NCBI RefSeq assembly: GCF_000278115.1
Contig: NZ_JH725120.1
Location: 1 to 64,000, forward strand
Origin: Bartonella sp. DB5-6
GTDB lineage: Bacteria > Pseudomonadota > Alphaproteobacteria > Rhizobiales > Rhizobiaceae
Length of the DNA: 64,000 nt
Direction of reading: 5' to 3'
This document shows positions 21,797 through 31,460 of the stretch, piece by piece; position 1 is the first letter of the stretch; each line of letters opens with the position of its first letter. Made by a program: the position numbers and the translations under genes. The notes under the pieces were generated by a model. That model saw only the letters and a program-made list of their open reading frames with translations, was not told the DNA's origin and ran no database searches.

Positions 21797-22732
21797 CTAC
21801 TCTTTCCCAAGATTTGGATCAATTTTACTGAAGCCAGTATCCATTGGTGATGAAAACTTTCTATTTGCTTGCAGTGGATGACGGAAATAGAAAAAGAAAT
21901 CTTCGTTTGGTGAAATCACCATAGGAACACGCTCCAAATTTTTGTACTGTTCCATCGCTAACCAAAAATCATAGAAAGCCGGATTAGCTTCTCTTGCATT
22001 CAATAAAAGACGAATGCTTTCAGCCTGACCTTCACCACGAGTAATTTCAGCATCACGCTTTGCAGCTGCTACAATTTCTTCATATTCACGATTAGCTTCC
22101 GCCACAATACGATCCCGCTCCTGCTGCCCACGAGCACGAATATTTTCCGCTGCAGCTTCACGTTCAGCTGCCATTTGCCGATAAACATCCTCCGACACCG
22201 CATCAGTCAAATCAGTTTTGCGAATACGCACATCAAGAATGGTGATACCCAATGAACCTGCATCTACAGAAAACTGTCGCTGCACTTCAGTCATCATCGC
22301 TCCCCGTTCATCTGATAAAGCTGCCTTAAACTCTCGCTTACCATAAACGGCCCGCAAAGCATCTATAAAACGCGGCGCAAGATTTTCACGCGCAGCAATT
22401 TGCGGACGCCCTGAAGCAATGCGCTGTAAAAACAACTTAGGATCCGTAATACGATAAATAAAGAACGCATCAACTTCATAATAAGCACCACCACGAACCT
22501 GTACAGATTGTGTGGGAACATCATAACGCAATAATCGATTATCAATAACAATCATCTTATCCACAAAGGGCATTTTCAAATAAATCCCAGGCTCAGACTC
22601 TACCTTAACAATTTGTCCAAAACGCTTAATTGCCACTTGTTGACGAGGATAAACAATAAAAATAGACATCCACAAGACCATCAAAAGAAGCACTATGGTA
22701 CTAAACATAAAAACGAAACGAGACTGCTGCAT
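21797..22732 (-). CDS. hflC: Membrane protease regulator HflC
   Basis: SPFH/prohibitin-domain protein, 311 residues, with one N-terminal membrane helix (MFSTIVLLLMVLWMSIFIVY) and the bulk in the periplasm. With HflK it forms a large cage around the FtsH AAA protease and limits its access to membrane substrates. Characteristic stretches are YPRQQVAIKRFGQIVKVESE, ILDVRIRKTDLTDAV and REAAAENIRARGQQERDRI, part of a long coiled coil. Its start lies two bases after the hflK stop, so the two are co-translated and likely made in equal amounts. Confidence 0.94.
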   Translation of the reverse strand: MQQSRFVFMFSTIVLLLMVLWMSIFIVYPRQQVAIKRFGQIVKVESEPGIYLKMPFVDKMIVIDNRLLRYDVPTQSVQVRGGAYYEVDAFFIYRITDPKLFLQRIASGRPQIAARENLAPRFIDALRAVYGKREFKAALSDERGAMMTEVQRQFSVDAGSLGITILDVRIRKTDLTDAVSEDVYRQMAAEREAAAENIRARGQQERDRIVAEANREYEEIVAAAKRDAEITRGEGQAESIRLLLNAREANPAFYDFWLAMEQYKNLERVPMVISPNEDFFFYFRHPLQANRKFSSPMDTGFSKIDPNLGKE

Positions 22733-22734
22733 AA

Positions 22735-23880
22735 TTAGCGTCCTTCAGAAATGCGAGAATCTAATAATGATTTAGAATGTGCTGATATTTTTTTCGTATT
22801 TTCTAATGAATCGCTACGTAGCAATTCATTCAGAGGTAAATAAGGCACTGCCGGAGAATTTACTTGGTCAAGAACCAACTTATTTGATGAAGAAAGAATA
22901 CGCCCCATTGTCTCCATATAAAAACGATAACGCGTAGCCTCTGGTGAAATTGCTGCTGCACGAGCTATAGCCTGAAAACGCTCAGCACGTCCGCGTGCCT
23001 CTTCAACCATTTGCGCCTTTTCACCTTTTGCTATTTCCCGTGTACGTGAAGCTTCACCATTTGCTAAACCAATCTTGGTAAAACGCACACGATTGCCTTC
23101 TTCAATCATTCGCCCGCGTTCCTGCTCTGCTTGCTGAACAGAATTAAACGCAGCGGCAACCTTCGTAGGAGGAGCAGCTTCACTGATAGAGACACGGCTT
23201 ATTTCAACACCAAGTTGATATTTATCTACAGTCAACTGAATAACTTTTCTAACATCATTAGCAACTTCTTCTTTCTTGTCACGTAAAACATCATCAACAG
23301 GTCTTGAACCAATAACTTCACGCATTGCACTCTCTGCAACTTGACGAACTGTCCCTTCTTGATCACTCACATTGAATAAAAATTGACTTGGACGTGAAAT
23401 CCGATAGTAAACAGAGAAGTTGACATTAACAATATTCTGATCACTCGAAAGCATCAAACCTTCACTTTGTTGCGCCTGACCAGACTGACCACCAATCGCG
23501 ATTGTTTTTTCCGTTAAAGGCACTTTCATATAGGTCTCAATTGGCCAAAAGTGAAAATGCAAACCATCTCCGATGATTCCTTCCTTAGGAACACCAAAAC
23601 GCAACTCCACAGCTTGTTCATTTTGCTGAACGATATAAAGCGACTGATAGAGCAAAAAAAACACGGCAAGCAGAAGTAACAGAACAAAAATCCCACTTCT
23701 ACCAACTTGCTTAAACTGATCCTTCCCTTTACGCAAAATGTCATCAAGATTGGGACCATTATTACCACTGTTATTGCCCCCAGACCCAAAAAGATTCTTA
23801 GCTGGCGCTTTCTTATCGCCACCCGATTTATTTTTATCGCCGCTCCATGGGCCGCCACCATTTTGATTTGTCCAGGGCAT
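22735..23880 (-). CDS. hflK: Membrane protease regulator HflK
   Basis: The HflK partner of HflC, 381 residues. A Gly/Asn/Lys-rich cytoplasmic N-terminus (NQNGGGPWSGDKNKSGGDKK) is followed by one helix (FVLLLLLAVFFLLYQSLYIV) and an SPFH domain (EQAVELRFGVPKEGII, then VNVNFSVYYRISRPSQFLF). The C-terminal region has RYRFYMETMGRILSSSNK, common in HflK. Start ATG at 23880 is chosen over the GTG two codons earlier because AGAGG lies 5 bases before it. The gene follows folA on the same strand by about 120 bases. Confidence 0.94.
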   Translation of the reverse strand: MPWTNQNGGGPWSGDKNKSGGDKKAPAKNLFGSGGNNSGNNGPNLDDILRKGKDQFKQVGRSGIFVLLLLLAVFFLLYQSLYIVQQNEQAVELRFGVPKEGIIGDGLHFHFWPIETYMKVPLTEKTIAIGGQSGQAQQSEGLMLSSDQNIVNVNFSVYYRISRPSQFLFNVSDQEGTVRQVAESAMREVIGSRPVDDVLRDKKEEVANDVRKVIQLTVDKYQLGVEISRVSISEAAPPTKVAAAFNSVQQAEQERGRMIEEGNRVRFTKIGLANGEASRTREIAKGEKAQMVEEARGRAERFQAIARAAAISPEATRYRFYMETMGRILSSSNKLVLDQVNSPAVPYLPLNELLRSDSLENTKKISAHSKSLLDSRISEGR

Positions 23881-23999
23881 TATCACCTCTTTAACTGACT
23901 ACCATTAATTAAATATTAACCATTTACTCGCTCTTATAGGATACCTCTTACCCGATTACAATGTAAAGAACAGGCTTCCTCCCCTTAAATTACAAATGA

Positions 24000-24509
24000 T
24001 TACTTCCGCTCATAAACCATAAAACGTGATGGATGACTATCTTTAACTCCTTCTGGAATATATTGTGTTTGTATAATAGTCCACTTTTCTTTGTCGAAGA
24101 CAGGAAAAAAGCTATCACCTTTAATGGAAGCTAAAACTTCTGTAAGAAATATTTTATCAGCAATAGGCAACCCTTGTTGAAAAATTTCACCACCACCAAT
24201 AATAAAAACTGCATCTGCACTATTTTGAGAGGACACCCTTTTTGCAACCGAACAAGCCTGAGATAAAGAGTGTGCAATAACAGCGCCTTCAGCTGAGAAA
24301 GCACGATTGTGAGTAATGACAATATTTGTGCGCCCAGGTAAAGGACGGCCAAGAGAATCCCAAGTCTTTCGACCCATAATAATGGGTTTACCGAAAGTCA
24401 AAGCCTTAAAGCGTTGTAAATCCGTCGACAAATGCCAAGGCAAAGCACCTTCATGACCGATAACACCATTTTCTGCAACAGCTGCAATTAAACAAACTTT
24501 AAAAATCAT
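24000..24509 (-). CDS. folA: Dihydrofolate reductase
   Basis: A 169-residue DHFR reducing dihydrofolate to tetrahydrofolate with NADPH. Visible are [20 protein letters not shown] (the active-site W-H-L region), [20 protein letters not shown] (NADPH-binding) and [14 protein letters not shown] (the conserved Gly pair). The acidic substrate-binding residue is the Asp in [10 protein letters not shown]. It overlaps thyA by four bases (ATGA), the expected coupling, since thymidylate synthase produces the dihydrofolate this enzyme recycles. Confidence 0.95.
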   Translation of the reverse strand: MIFKVCLIAAVAENGVIGHEGALPWHLSTDLQRFKALTFGKPIIMGRKTWDSLGRPLPGRTNIVITHNRAFSAEGAVIAHSLSQACSVAKRVSSQNSADAVFIIGGGEIFQQGLPIADKIFLTEVLASIKGDSFFPVFDKEKWTIIQTQYIPEGVKDSHPSRFMVYERK

Positions 24510-25300
24510 ATTGCCACCGGTGCTCTAATATGTGTCTGGGCGTCATAATTAAGCAATTCAAAATCTTCAAATTTAAAAGAAAAAAGATCTGTTACCTCTG
24601 AATTTATACGCATAAACGGCAAAGCATTTGGTACACGTGACAACTGATATTGAGCTTGTTCAAAATGATTAGAATAAAGGTGGGCATCACCAAGGGTATG
24701 AATAAAATCTCCTACTTTAAGTTCGCTCACTTGCGCAATCATCATCGTTAATAACGCATAGGAAGCAATGTTGAATGGAACACCTAAAAAAATATCCGCT
24801 GAACGTTGATAAAGTTGGCAAGATAATTTACCATCAGCAACGTAAAATTGAAAAAGACAATGACAAGGAGGAAGAGCCATTTCCTCTATCAATGCGGGAT
24901 TCCAAGCAGATACAATTAGGCGACGAGAATCAGGCGTTTCTTTGATCATAGTTAAAAGGTTATTAATTTGATCAATATGTCTTCCATCGGGAGCAGGCCA
25001 AGAACGCCACTGATAACCATAAATAGGACCAAGGTTTCCCTTTTCATCAGCCCATTCATCCCAAATTGATACACCATGTTTCTTCAACCATGCAATATTT
25101 GTATCACCTTTAAGAAACCACAAAAGCTCATAGATGATCGAACGCAAATGCAGTTTCTTTGTTGTTAACAATGGGAATCCAGCTTGTAAATCAAATCGCA
25201 TCTGATACCCAAAAATCGATCGCGTCCCAACACCAGTGCGATCTGTACGATCAATGCCCTGATGTAAAACATATGATAAAAAATCAAGGTAGGTTTTCAT
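24506..25300 (-). CDS. thyA: Thymidylate synthase
   Basis: ThyA, 264 residues, the same length as E. coli ThyA. It methylates dUMP to dTMP using methylene-tetrahydrofolate. The active-site Cys is in [39 protein letters not shown] holds the dUMP-binding Arg and Asn, and [13 protein letters not shown] the folate-site residues. The N-terminus [20 protein letters not shown] is typical. It is the first gene of a thyA-folA pair, with hflK-hflC-degP following on the same strand. Confidence 0.97.
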   Translation of the reverse strand: MKTYLDFLSYVLHQGIDRTDRTGVGTRSIFGYQMRFDLQAGFPLLTTKKLHLRSIIYELLWFLKGDTNIAWLKKHGVSIWDEWADEKGNLGPIYGYQWRSWPAPDGRHIDQINNLLTMIKETPDSRRLIVSAWNPALIEEMALPPCHCLFQFYVADGKLSCQLYQRSADIFLGVPFNIASYALLTMMIAQVSELKVGDFIHTLGDAHLYSNHFEQAQYQLSRVPNALPFMRINSEVTDLFSFKFEDFELLNYDAQTHIRAPVAI

Positions 25301-25430
25301 ATTAAGATTATGGACGATTCTATCGATTATAGAAAATAAAAACTGTAAAATTCGTAAAAATACAATTCAAATCAAATCTCTCTTCTCAAAACGTCTTGCA
25401 CAAGAATATTACTACTATCTAATTAAATTT

Positions 25431-25459
25431 TTGACGCAAAAGATAAAATACTGTAGACA
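25431..25459 (+). promoter_or_regulatory. Possible promoter of the first kgtP-like gene
   Basis: TTGACG and TAGACA are separated by 17 bases, about 50 bases before the ATG at 25510. The -10 match is weak, so this is tentative. Confidence 0.3.
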
Positions 25460-25509
25460 ATTTTTAGGGGTCTAAATAAACGTAAACATAATTATAAAGG
25501 GATAGACTT

Positions 25510-26817
25510 ATGGTGAATGAAGCAGCTCTAGCACCGCATGATACAAGGAGGCGTATCTTTGCTATCATATCTAGTGCATCAGGTAATTTAGTAGAATGGT
25601 ACGATTTTTACGTTTATTCCTTTACATCGATTTATTTTGCATCACAATTCTTTCCCTCTGATGGTAATGTTGTTGCACAACTTTTACAAGCTGCTGGTGT
25701 TTTTGCCATTGGTTTTCTTATGCGTCCTATTGGAGGATGGCTCTTCGGATTTATTGCTGATCGTTATGGACGCAAACGCTCGATGCTTATTTCTGTTTTT
25801 ATGATGTGCAGCGGTTCGTTCTTAATAGCAGTACTTCCTACCTATGAAACCATTGGAATGGCAGCAGCAGTTCTTTTACTCTTACTTCGAATGCTTCAAG
25901 GACTTTCTGTCGGCGGTGAATATGGCACTACAGCAACTTATATGAGTGAAGTTGCCCTCAAAAATCGCCGTGGGTTCTTTAGCTCTTTTCAATACACTAC
26001 GCTGATTGGTGGACAACTTTTAGCCAGCCTTGTAATATTCATTCTAGCGCTTTATCTCACAGAAGATCAGTTAAAAGCATGGGGCTGGCGTATTCCTTTT
26101 GCAATTGGTGGATTAGGAGCAATTGTTGCGATTTATCTCCGCCGTTCGCTTCATGAAACAACAACCGAAGAAAGTCGTTCTAAAAAGCAGGCTGGTAGTC
26201 TTATAGAGCTTTTACGCAATCACGGAAAAGCTTTCTTTTTGGTTATTGGCTTTACAGCTGGAGGATCGCTTACATTTTACACCTATACGACTTATATGCA
26301 AAAGTATCTGATCACGACTACCGGATTTGATAAACATACAGCCACAACTATAATGACAGCTGCACTCTTCGTTTTTATGTTACTTCAACCTTTATTTGGC
26401 TTTCTAGCTGATAAAATTGGTACAAAAACTTCACTCCTCATGTGGAGTATTTTATCTATTATCTTTACGATTCCTGGGCTTAAAATGATTGCTGACGCTA
26501 ATGAGACAAAGGTTGCTTTATTAATCATTATCGGAATGCTATGCATTATGAGTTTTTATACGTCCATTTCTGGTATCGTAAAAGCGGAAATGTTTCCTTC
26601 TTCAGTACGTGCAATGGGAGTTGGGCTCTCCTATGCTATTGCTAATGCATTATTTGGTGGATCAGCCGAATATGTAGCACTTTGGTTAAAAAATATGGGA
26701 TATGAATCTGTCTTCTATTTTTATATAACCGGCATGATGATAATTGCATTTATTGCAGTTATCTTGATGCCCGATGCCAGAAAAAAAGGATATCTTCAAG
26801 GTGATGGAATCCATTAA
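25510..26817 (+). CDS. kgtP: KgtP-like 2-oxoglutarate:H+ symporter, copy 1
   Basis: A 435-residue permease of the metabolite:H+ symporter branch of the MFS, with twelve helices. From memory it tracks E. coli KgtP (alpha-ketoglutarate permease) along its whole length: [20 protein letters not shown] in helix 1, [20 protein letters not shown] (MFS loop 2-3 signature), [20 protein letters not shown], and [20 protein letters not shown]. It is followed by a strong terminator, so it is a single-gene unit. Two close paralogues lie downstream (27553, 29305) on the same strand. 2-oxoglutarate uptake is the expected role; other dicarboxylates or osmolytes remain possible. Confidence 0.85.
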   Translation: MVNEAALAPHDTRRRIFAIISSASGNLVEWYDFYVYSFTSIYFASQFFPSDGNVVAQLLQAAGVFAIGFLMRPIGGWLFGFIADRYGRKRSMLISVFMMCSGSFLIAVLPTYETIGMAAAVLLLLLRMLQGLSVGGEYGTTATYMSEVALKNRRGFFSSFQYTTLIGGQLLASLVIFILALYLTEDQLKAWGWRIPFAIGGLGAIVAIYLRRSLHETTTEESRSKKQAGSLIELLRNHGKAFFLVIGFTAGGSLTFYTYTTYMQKYLITTTGFDKHTATTIMTAALFVFMLLQPLFGFLADKIGTKTSLLMWSILSIIFTIPGLKMIADANETKVALLIIIGMLCIMSFYTSISGIVKAEMFPSSVRAMGVGLSYAIANALFGGSAEYVALWLKNMGYESVFYFYITGMMIIAFIAVILMPDARKKGYLQGDGIH

Positions 26818-26831
26818 AGTTTCCTGTGCTG

Positions 26832-26860
26832 AATCAAAAGCCCTACTAGGGCTTTTGATT
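26832..26860 (+). terminator. Terminator after kgtP copy 1
   Basis: AATCAAAAGCCCTA and its exact reverse complement TAGGGCTTTTGATT flank a single C, giving a long stem followed by a short AT-rich stretch. It lies 15 bases after the stop codon. Confidence 0.8.
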
Positions 26861-27463
26861 ATGATAATCGTATAAATTCAGTATTAACAATCCTTTATAC
26901 GCTTTTCCTTGATATAAACCATGAGAAGTATATTCTCTCACTATATTATCAGTATGTTATTTTTTCTACCGAATTCGGTACACTTAGATTAAAAAACATT
27001 TTATTTGTTTAAAATACCTTCACTTTTTTATCAAAATAAAAGAAAAAAGAGGTTATTATCTAATAATGATGATCCTTTATTGAAAATAATTTCTCTTCAT
27101 GACAAAAACATACCGACCTTATTTTGAAACTCTCAAAGAACGAAAATTTTCACCGCATTATAATGCAATACCTTAAAATATGGCAAATTTGTCAATAAAC
27201 ACCAAGCACTGCACAACACACTCAATAACACTATTATATGCCTTAATGTTTAGCTAAATTGATAATGAGGAAACAAAAACAACGGTTTTCTTAATCACAT
27301 AAACTTTTCTTCCTCTAAGATAATCACAAAACACAGTATAATTAAGAAAAATACAATCTCTTATAAAGATTAGATTTCTTCATCCTATTACAAAAATAAA
27401 GAATCCCAAAGACATGAAAATATAATCCAAATAATCTGTTTCAAAAAACTGTTATAATAAATT
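26861..27463. other. Intergenic between kgtP copies 1 and 2
   Basis: About 600 very AT-rich bases. Unlike the gap after copy 2, I see no DUF2853 remnant here and no open frame of note. The last 90 bases before copy 2 belong to the shared upstream repeat. Confidence 0.4.
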
Positions 27464-27521
27464 ATCATTATACAATTGAATTTTGATGATACAAATCGTA
27501 AACAATTTTAAATAGAGAAAA
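27464..27521 (+). repeat. Upstream repeat A, before kgtP copy 2
   Basis: This stretch is nearly the same as 29217-29274 before copy 3. Shared blocks are ACAATTGAATTTTG, TACAAATC, TAAACAA and TTTAAATAGA, with only scattered changes. It extends to roughly 32 bases before the ATG of copy 2, so the promoter or leader was copied together with the gene. Confidence 0.75.
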
Positions 27522-27552
27522 GAAATATTAAATATTAAAAGGGAATTACTTA

Positions 27553-28860
27553 ATGAAAAGCAAAACAACTTTAGCACCACATGATACAAGAAAACGTATT
27601 TTTGCTATCATATCCAGTGCATCAGGAAATCTCGTAGAATGGTATGATTTTTATGTCTATTCCTTTACGTCTATTTATTTTGCATCACAATTTTTTCCCT
27701 CGAATGGCAATACCGTTGCGGAACTTTTAAAAGCCGCAGCTGTCTTTGCTATGGGTTTTCTTATGCGCCCTATTGGAGGATGGCTCTTCGGATTCATTGC
27801 TGATCGTTATGGACGAAAACGCTCAATGCTTATATCTATTTTTATGATGTGCGGTGGGTCTTTCCTCATCGCCATACTTCCAACTTACGAAACTTTGGGA
27901 ACAACAGCGGCCTTTCTTCTACTTTTAGTCCGAATGCTTCAAGGACTTTCAGCCGGCGGTGAATATGGTACAGCAGCAACGTATATGAGCGAAGTTGCCC
28001 CTAAGAATCGTCGTGGGCTTTTTGCTTCTTTCCAATATGCCACGCTTATTACAGGTCAACTTCTCGCCAGTTTCATTGTATTTATTCTAGCACTTTACCT
28101 CACTGAAGATCAATTAAAAGCATGGGGCTGGCGTATTCCTTTTGTGATTGGTGGCTTCGGAGCAATGATCGCTATTTACCTCCGTCGTTTACTCCATGAA
28201 ACAACAACAAAAGAAAGCCGCTCTCAACAAAACAGTGGTAGTCTTAAAGAAATTCTACGCAATCACAAAAAAGCTTTCTTCTTAGTGATGGGTTTTACAG
28301 CTGGAGGATCACTCACATTTTATACCTATACAACTTATATGCAAAAATACCTGATCACAACGACCGGATTTGATAAACACACTGCGACAACAATCATGAC
28401 TGCTGCACTCTTTGTTTTTGTATTACTCCAGCCCCTATTTGGTTCTCTAGCGGATAAAATTGGAGCAAGAGCTTCACTTATCATTTGGAGTAGCTTATCC
28501 ATCATCTGTACAATTCCTGCACTTAGAATAATTGGTAGCGCTAATAACGCATGGGTTGCGCTATTCATCATCCTTGGAATGCTCTGTATCATGAGTTTTT
28601 ATACATCCATCGCTGGTATCATAAAAGCAGAATTATTTCCTGCTTCAATCCGAGCAATAGGTGTTAGTCTCTCTTATGCTATTGCTAATGCATTATTTGG
28701 CGGATCAGTTGAAGCCGTAGCACTTCAATTTAAAAAAATCGGATACGAATCTGTATTCCCTTTTTATATAATCTGTATGATGATCATTGCGTTCATTACA
28801 ATTCTCCTCATGCCGGATATAGACAAAGGAGGATACCTTAAAGATGATGAGATTCGTTAA
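27553..28860 (+). CDS. KgtP-like 2-oxoglutarate:H+ symporter, copy 2
   Basis: Second paralogue, also 435 residues, with almost the same helix 1 ([20 protein letters not shown]) and loop signature. It differs from copy 1 mainly in the loops and at the C-terminus (PDIDKGGYLKDDEIR). RMLQGLSAGGEYGTAATYMS and [20 protein letters not shown] are conserved, so the substrate is probably similar. It has its own leader repeat and its own terminator. No stop or frameshift is seen, so all three copies appear functional. Confidence 0.85.
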   Translation: MKSKTTLAPHDTRKRIFAIISSASGNLVEWYDFYVYSFTSIYFASQFFPSNGNTVAELLKAAAVFAMGFLMRPIGGWLFGFIADRYGRKRSMLISIFMMCGGSFLIAILPTYETLGTTAAFLLLLVRMLQGLSAGGEYGTAATYMSEVAPKNRRGLFASFQYATLITGQLLASFIVFILALYLTEDQLKAWGWRIPFVIGGFGAMIAIYLRRLLHETTTKESRSQQNSGSLKEILRNHKKAFFLVMGFTAGGSLTFYTYTTYMQKYLITTTGFDKHTATTIMTAALFVFVLLQPLFGSLADKIGARASLIIWSSLSIICTIPALRIIGSANNAWVALFIILGMLCIMSFYTSIAGIIKAELFPASIRAIGVSLSYAIANALFGGSVEAVALQFKKIGYESVFPFYIICMMIIAFITILLMPDIDKGGYLKDDEIR

Positions 28861-28875
28861 ATTTTCTATATGAAA

Positions 28876-28907
28876 TAAAAAAGCCTAAAAAAATTGGGCT
28901 TTTTTTT
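28876..28907 (+). terminator. Terminator after kgtP copy 2
   Basis: AAAAAAGCCTAA pairs with TTGGGCTTTTTT (one G-T wobble) and a T8 tail follows. The sequence is clearly related to the terminator after copy 3, as expected from segmental duplication. Confidence 0.8.
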
Positions 28908-28935
28908 CATTGTTGCATAAAAAAACATTTTGGTG

Positions 28936-29118
28936 TCATGTAAGTTTTATGAAGTGTATTAATTGTTTGTCCACAAAATAAGAAAAAATCATAGTTTTTT
29001 TTCTGCGATCATCAGACATTACCTCTGCAACTTTTGAAACTGCTGTTTTTGCATTCCACTCATCAATACCAAAGGCATCTTGAACCCATATTTCAACGTA
29101 TCCTCTTCCTTTAAATCT
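28936..29118 (-). pseudogene. Decayed second copy of the DUF2853 gene
   Basis: The minus strand reads YVEIWVQDAFGIDEWNAKTA, then VSKVAEVMSDDRRKKTM, then FSYFVDKQLIHF, ending in TGA at 28936. The intact gene at 30696 has the matching VEKWVQDVLGADAQSAKTAV, SKIADMMSGERRK and FYYLVAKQLNALHKI. The N-terminal third is lost. Its place right after kgtP copy 2 mirrors that of the intact copy after copy 3, so the permease and this gene were duplicated as one block and the extra DUF2853 copy then decayed. Confidence 0.8.
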
Positions 29119-29216
29119 CGTTTGATAACTTTTATCTTCCTAAAAAAATATAGCTTTCAAAAGGCATGAACAGTTAACCAAATTAAGCCGTCTCAAAGAA
29201 CTTTCATAAGAAATCA

Positions 29217-29274
29217 TCATTACACAATTGAATTTTGGTGTTACAAATCATAAACAACTTTAAATAGAAAAAAA
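29217..29274 (+). repeat. Upstream repeat B, before kgtP copy 3
   Basis: Partner of the repeat at 27464-27521, with the same order of conserved blocks. It ends about 30 bases before the ATG of copy 3. Confidence 0.75.
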
Positions 29275-29304
29275 TAAACTATAGATCTAAAAGGGGAGCA
29301 CTTC

Positions 29305-30627
29305 ATGAAAAATGAAATAACTTTAATACAACATGATAAAAGAAAACGTATTTTTGCTATCATATCCAGCGCATCAGGGAATCTGGTAGAATGGTATGAT
29401 TTTTACGTTTACTCATTTGCGTCGATTTACTTTGCACCACAATTTTTCCCCTCAGATAGCGACATTGTCACCCAATTTTTAAAAACTGCAGGAATCTTCT
29501 TTATTGGTTTTCTTATGCGCCCAATTGGAAGTTGGCTCTTTGGCTTTATTGCTGATCGTTATGGACGCAAACGCTCAATGCTCATATCTATTTTTATGAT
29601 GTGTGGTGGCTCTTTTCTCATCGCCATACTTCCAACTTATGAAACTTTAGGGAGAACTGCGGCAATTCTCCTGCTTTTACTTCGAATGATACAGGGACTT
29701 TCAGCCGGAGGTGAATATGGTACAGCAGCAACTTATATAAGCGAAATTTCCCTTAAAAATCATCGCGGTCTCTTTGCTTCTTTCCAATCTACAACGCTTA
29801 TTACTGGTCAACTTTTAGGCAGTTTTACTATATTTATTTTGGCACTTTATCTAACGGAAGATCAATTAAGAACATGGGGCTGGCGTATTCCTTTTGCGAT
29901 TGGTGGATTAGCAGCAATAATTACACTTTATCTACGTCGTTCGCTTCATGAAACAACCACTAAAGAAAGCCGTTCTAGAAAACAAACTGGGAGTCTTAAA
30001 GAGCTTTTAAGCAAACACACAAAAGCCTTTTTTGTAATTGTTCTCTTCGCCTCTGGAGGCTCTCTCACATTTTATACCTGTACGACTTATATGCAGAAAT
30101 ATCTAATCACAACTACCGGCTTTGATAAACATACCGCTACAACTGTGATGACTGCCGCACTCTTTATTTTCATATTACTTCAACCCGTATTTGGTATACT
30201 AGCTGATAAAATTGGAACAAAAAATTTACTTATTATTTGGAGTGTACTCTCTACCCTCTTTACGATTCCTGGACTTATCATAATCGGTCATACGGATAAT
30301 AAATGGATTGCGCTATTAGCCATTATTGGAATACTCTGTATCATGAGCATGTATACATCCATATCTGGTGTCGTAAAATCAGCGATGTTCCCCTCTTCAG
30401 TGCGAGCACTAGGAGTTGGTCTCTCTCATGCTATTGGTAATGCATTACTTGGTGGTTCTGCTGAATACGTAGCACTTGGATTAAAAAATATGGGATATGA
30501 ATCACTCTTTTATTTTTACGTAACCGGCGTGATGATCATTGCATTCATTGCCACCCTCTTTATACCGGATATGAGTAAGGGGGGATATCTTCAAGAGGAT
30601 GAGCCCCATCAAAACTTCTCACATTAA
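29305..30627 (+). CDS. KgtP-like 2-oxoglutarate:H+ symporter, copy 3
   Basis: Third paralogue, 440 residues, with a longer C-terminal tail ending QEDEPHQNFSH. Helix 1 reads [20 protein letters not shown] and the loop [20 protein letters not shown], where a Gly of the other copies is Ser. The helix-7 region [20 protein letters not shown] carries a Cys in place of Tyr. It is the most divergent of the three in the N-terminal half (PSDSDIVTQFLKTAGIFF). A clear AAGGGGAG ribosome site precedes the ATG. The reading frame is fully open. Confidence 0.85.
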   Translation: MKNEITLIQHDKRKRIFAIISSASGNLVEWYDFYVYSFASIYFAPQFFPSDSDIVTQFLKTAGIFFIGFLMRPIGSWLFGFIADRYGRKRSMLISIFMMCGGSFLIAILPTYETLGRTAAILLLLLRMIQGLSAGGEYGTAATYISEISLKNHRGLFASFQSTTLITGQLLGSFTIFILALYLTEDQLRTWGWRIPFAIGGLAAIITLYLRRSLHETTTKESRSRKQTGSLKELLSKHTKAFFVIVLFASGGSLTFYTCTTYMQKYLITTTGFDKHTATTVMTAALFIFILLQPVFGILADKIGTKNLLIIWSVLSTLFTIPGLIIIGHTDNKWIALLAIIGILCIMSMYTSISGVVKSAMFPSSVRALGVGLSHAIGNALLGGSAEYVALGLKNMGYESLFYFYVTGVMIIAFIATLFIPDMSKGGYLQEDEPHQNFSH

Positions 30628-30635
30628 GAGAAAAC

Positions 30636-30663
30636 GAAAAAGCCCAAGTAATTGGGCTTTTTT
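30636..30663 (+). terminator. Terminator after kgtP copy 3
   Basis: AGCCCAA pairs with TTGGGCT around GTAA, with flanking A and T runs extending the stem and a T6 tail. It lies between the converging kgtP copy 3 and DUF2853 genes and may serve both. Confidence 0.82.
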
Positions 30664-30695
30664 GTAATAATTGCATAAAAGTTTAATTTTTATAC

Positions 30696-31001
30696 TTAAA
30701 TTTTATGAAGTGCATTTAATTGTTTAGCGACCAAATAATAAAAAGTCATACGACTTTTCCTACGCTCTCCAGACATCATATCTGCAATTTTCGAAACAGC
30801 TGTTTTAGCGCTCTGCGCATCGGCACCTAATACATCTTGAACCCATTTTTCAACGCGTTCCAACTCTTTTGGATCTGATGTAGCAACCAACGATGCATCC
30901 TGCTTTTGCATCACCAAAGCCAAACGCTGTCTTAGCCGTTCTATGGCAGCCCCATCAGGATTTGGATCATATAATTTAATATCTGCTAGATCATTTGTCA
31001 T
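30696..31001 (-). CDS. DUF2853 family protein
   Basis: A small soluble protein of about 101 residues matching, from memory, the DUF2853 family of alphaproteobacteria. Conserved C-terminal stretches are VEKWVQDVLGADAQSAKTAV, ISKIADMMSGERRK-like and FYYLVAKQLNALHKI. No catalytic motif or membrane segment is seen, and the function is unknown. The ATG at 31001 (MTNDLADIKLYDPN) is preferred over an in-frame TTG further up, which overlaps the GGAGAGGAG that serves as ribosome site. It converges with kgtP copy 3 and diverges from ssrA. Confidence 0.8.
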   Translation of the reverse strand: MTNDLADIKLYDPNPDGAAIERLRQRLALVMQKQDASLVATSDPKELERVEKWVQDVLGADAQSAKTAVSKIADMMSGERRKSRMTFYYLVAKQLNALHKI

Positions 31002-31136
31002 TCTGCAACATCTCCTCTCCAAAAATTAGCGGCTGTATTGTTACAACCACATCTAAATATAGCTTATAAATAATTAGAGGATTTAAAATATTAACAACCC
31101 CCCCTTTCCGAAAGGCTGTTCTTCATCTATATTTAA

Positions 31137-31460
31137 GGAGCTGGCTTGCCGGCTATGGTAATAAATGGACGGTGAAATAAACCTATTGGACCCGGGGGCG
31201 GTACCCGGCGCCTCCACCAAAGTATAATCTCTATTGGTTATATTTTGGTGGGGGCGAAATAGGATCGACAAAGGCGTAAAGATCGCTCTTTTACTCGGCA
31301 TAGTACCACCGTTATCGGGCTAAATGAGTAGTTGCAAATGACAACTATGCGGAAGCACGTCTCGCCGCTTAAGGTGGTGTGAATGCTTCAAATTAAGCCT
31401 TAAACCGTCGCAGGTTTAAGCGGGGTTCGAAGGCACCTGGCAACAGAAGCCTTCACTTTT
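31137..31460 (+). ncRNA. ssrA: tmRNA, circularly permuted two-piece form
   Basis: The alphaproteobacterial permuted tmRNA. The acceptor piece comes first: a T-arm-like CCGGG/CCCGG stem and a 3' end CGCCTCC-A-CCA finishing at 31219. After an excised spacer of about 30 bases, the coding piece begins at 31250 with GGGGGCG, which pairs with CGCCTCC (one G-U) to form the acceptor stem. The tag frame at 31334-31372 reads ANDNYAEARLAA and stops at TAA. TTGCC at 31146 in the acceptor piece can pair with GGCAA at 31439 near the coding-piece end, joining the halves. Outer ends are approximate. It rescues stalled ribosomes and tags the peptide for ClpXP; the adaptor gene sspB follows. Confidence 0.93.

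Noticed and set aside
31083-31301. 72-residue minus-strand ORF
   Set aside because: It lies across the tmRNA gene on the opposite strand; the permuted tmRNA explains the sequence.
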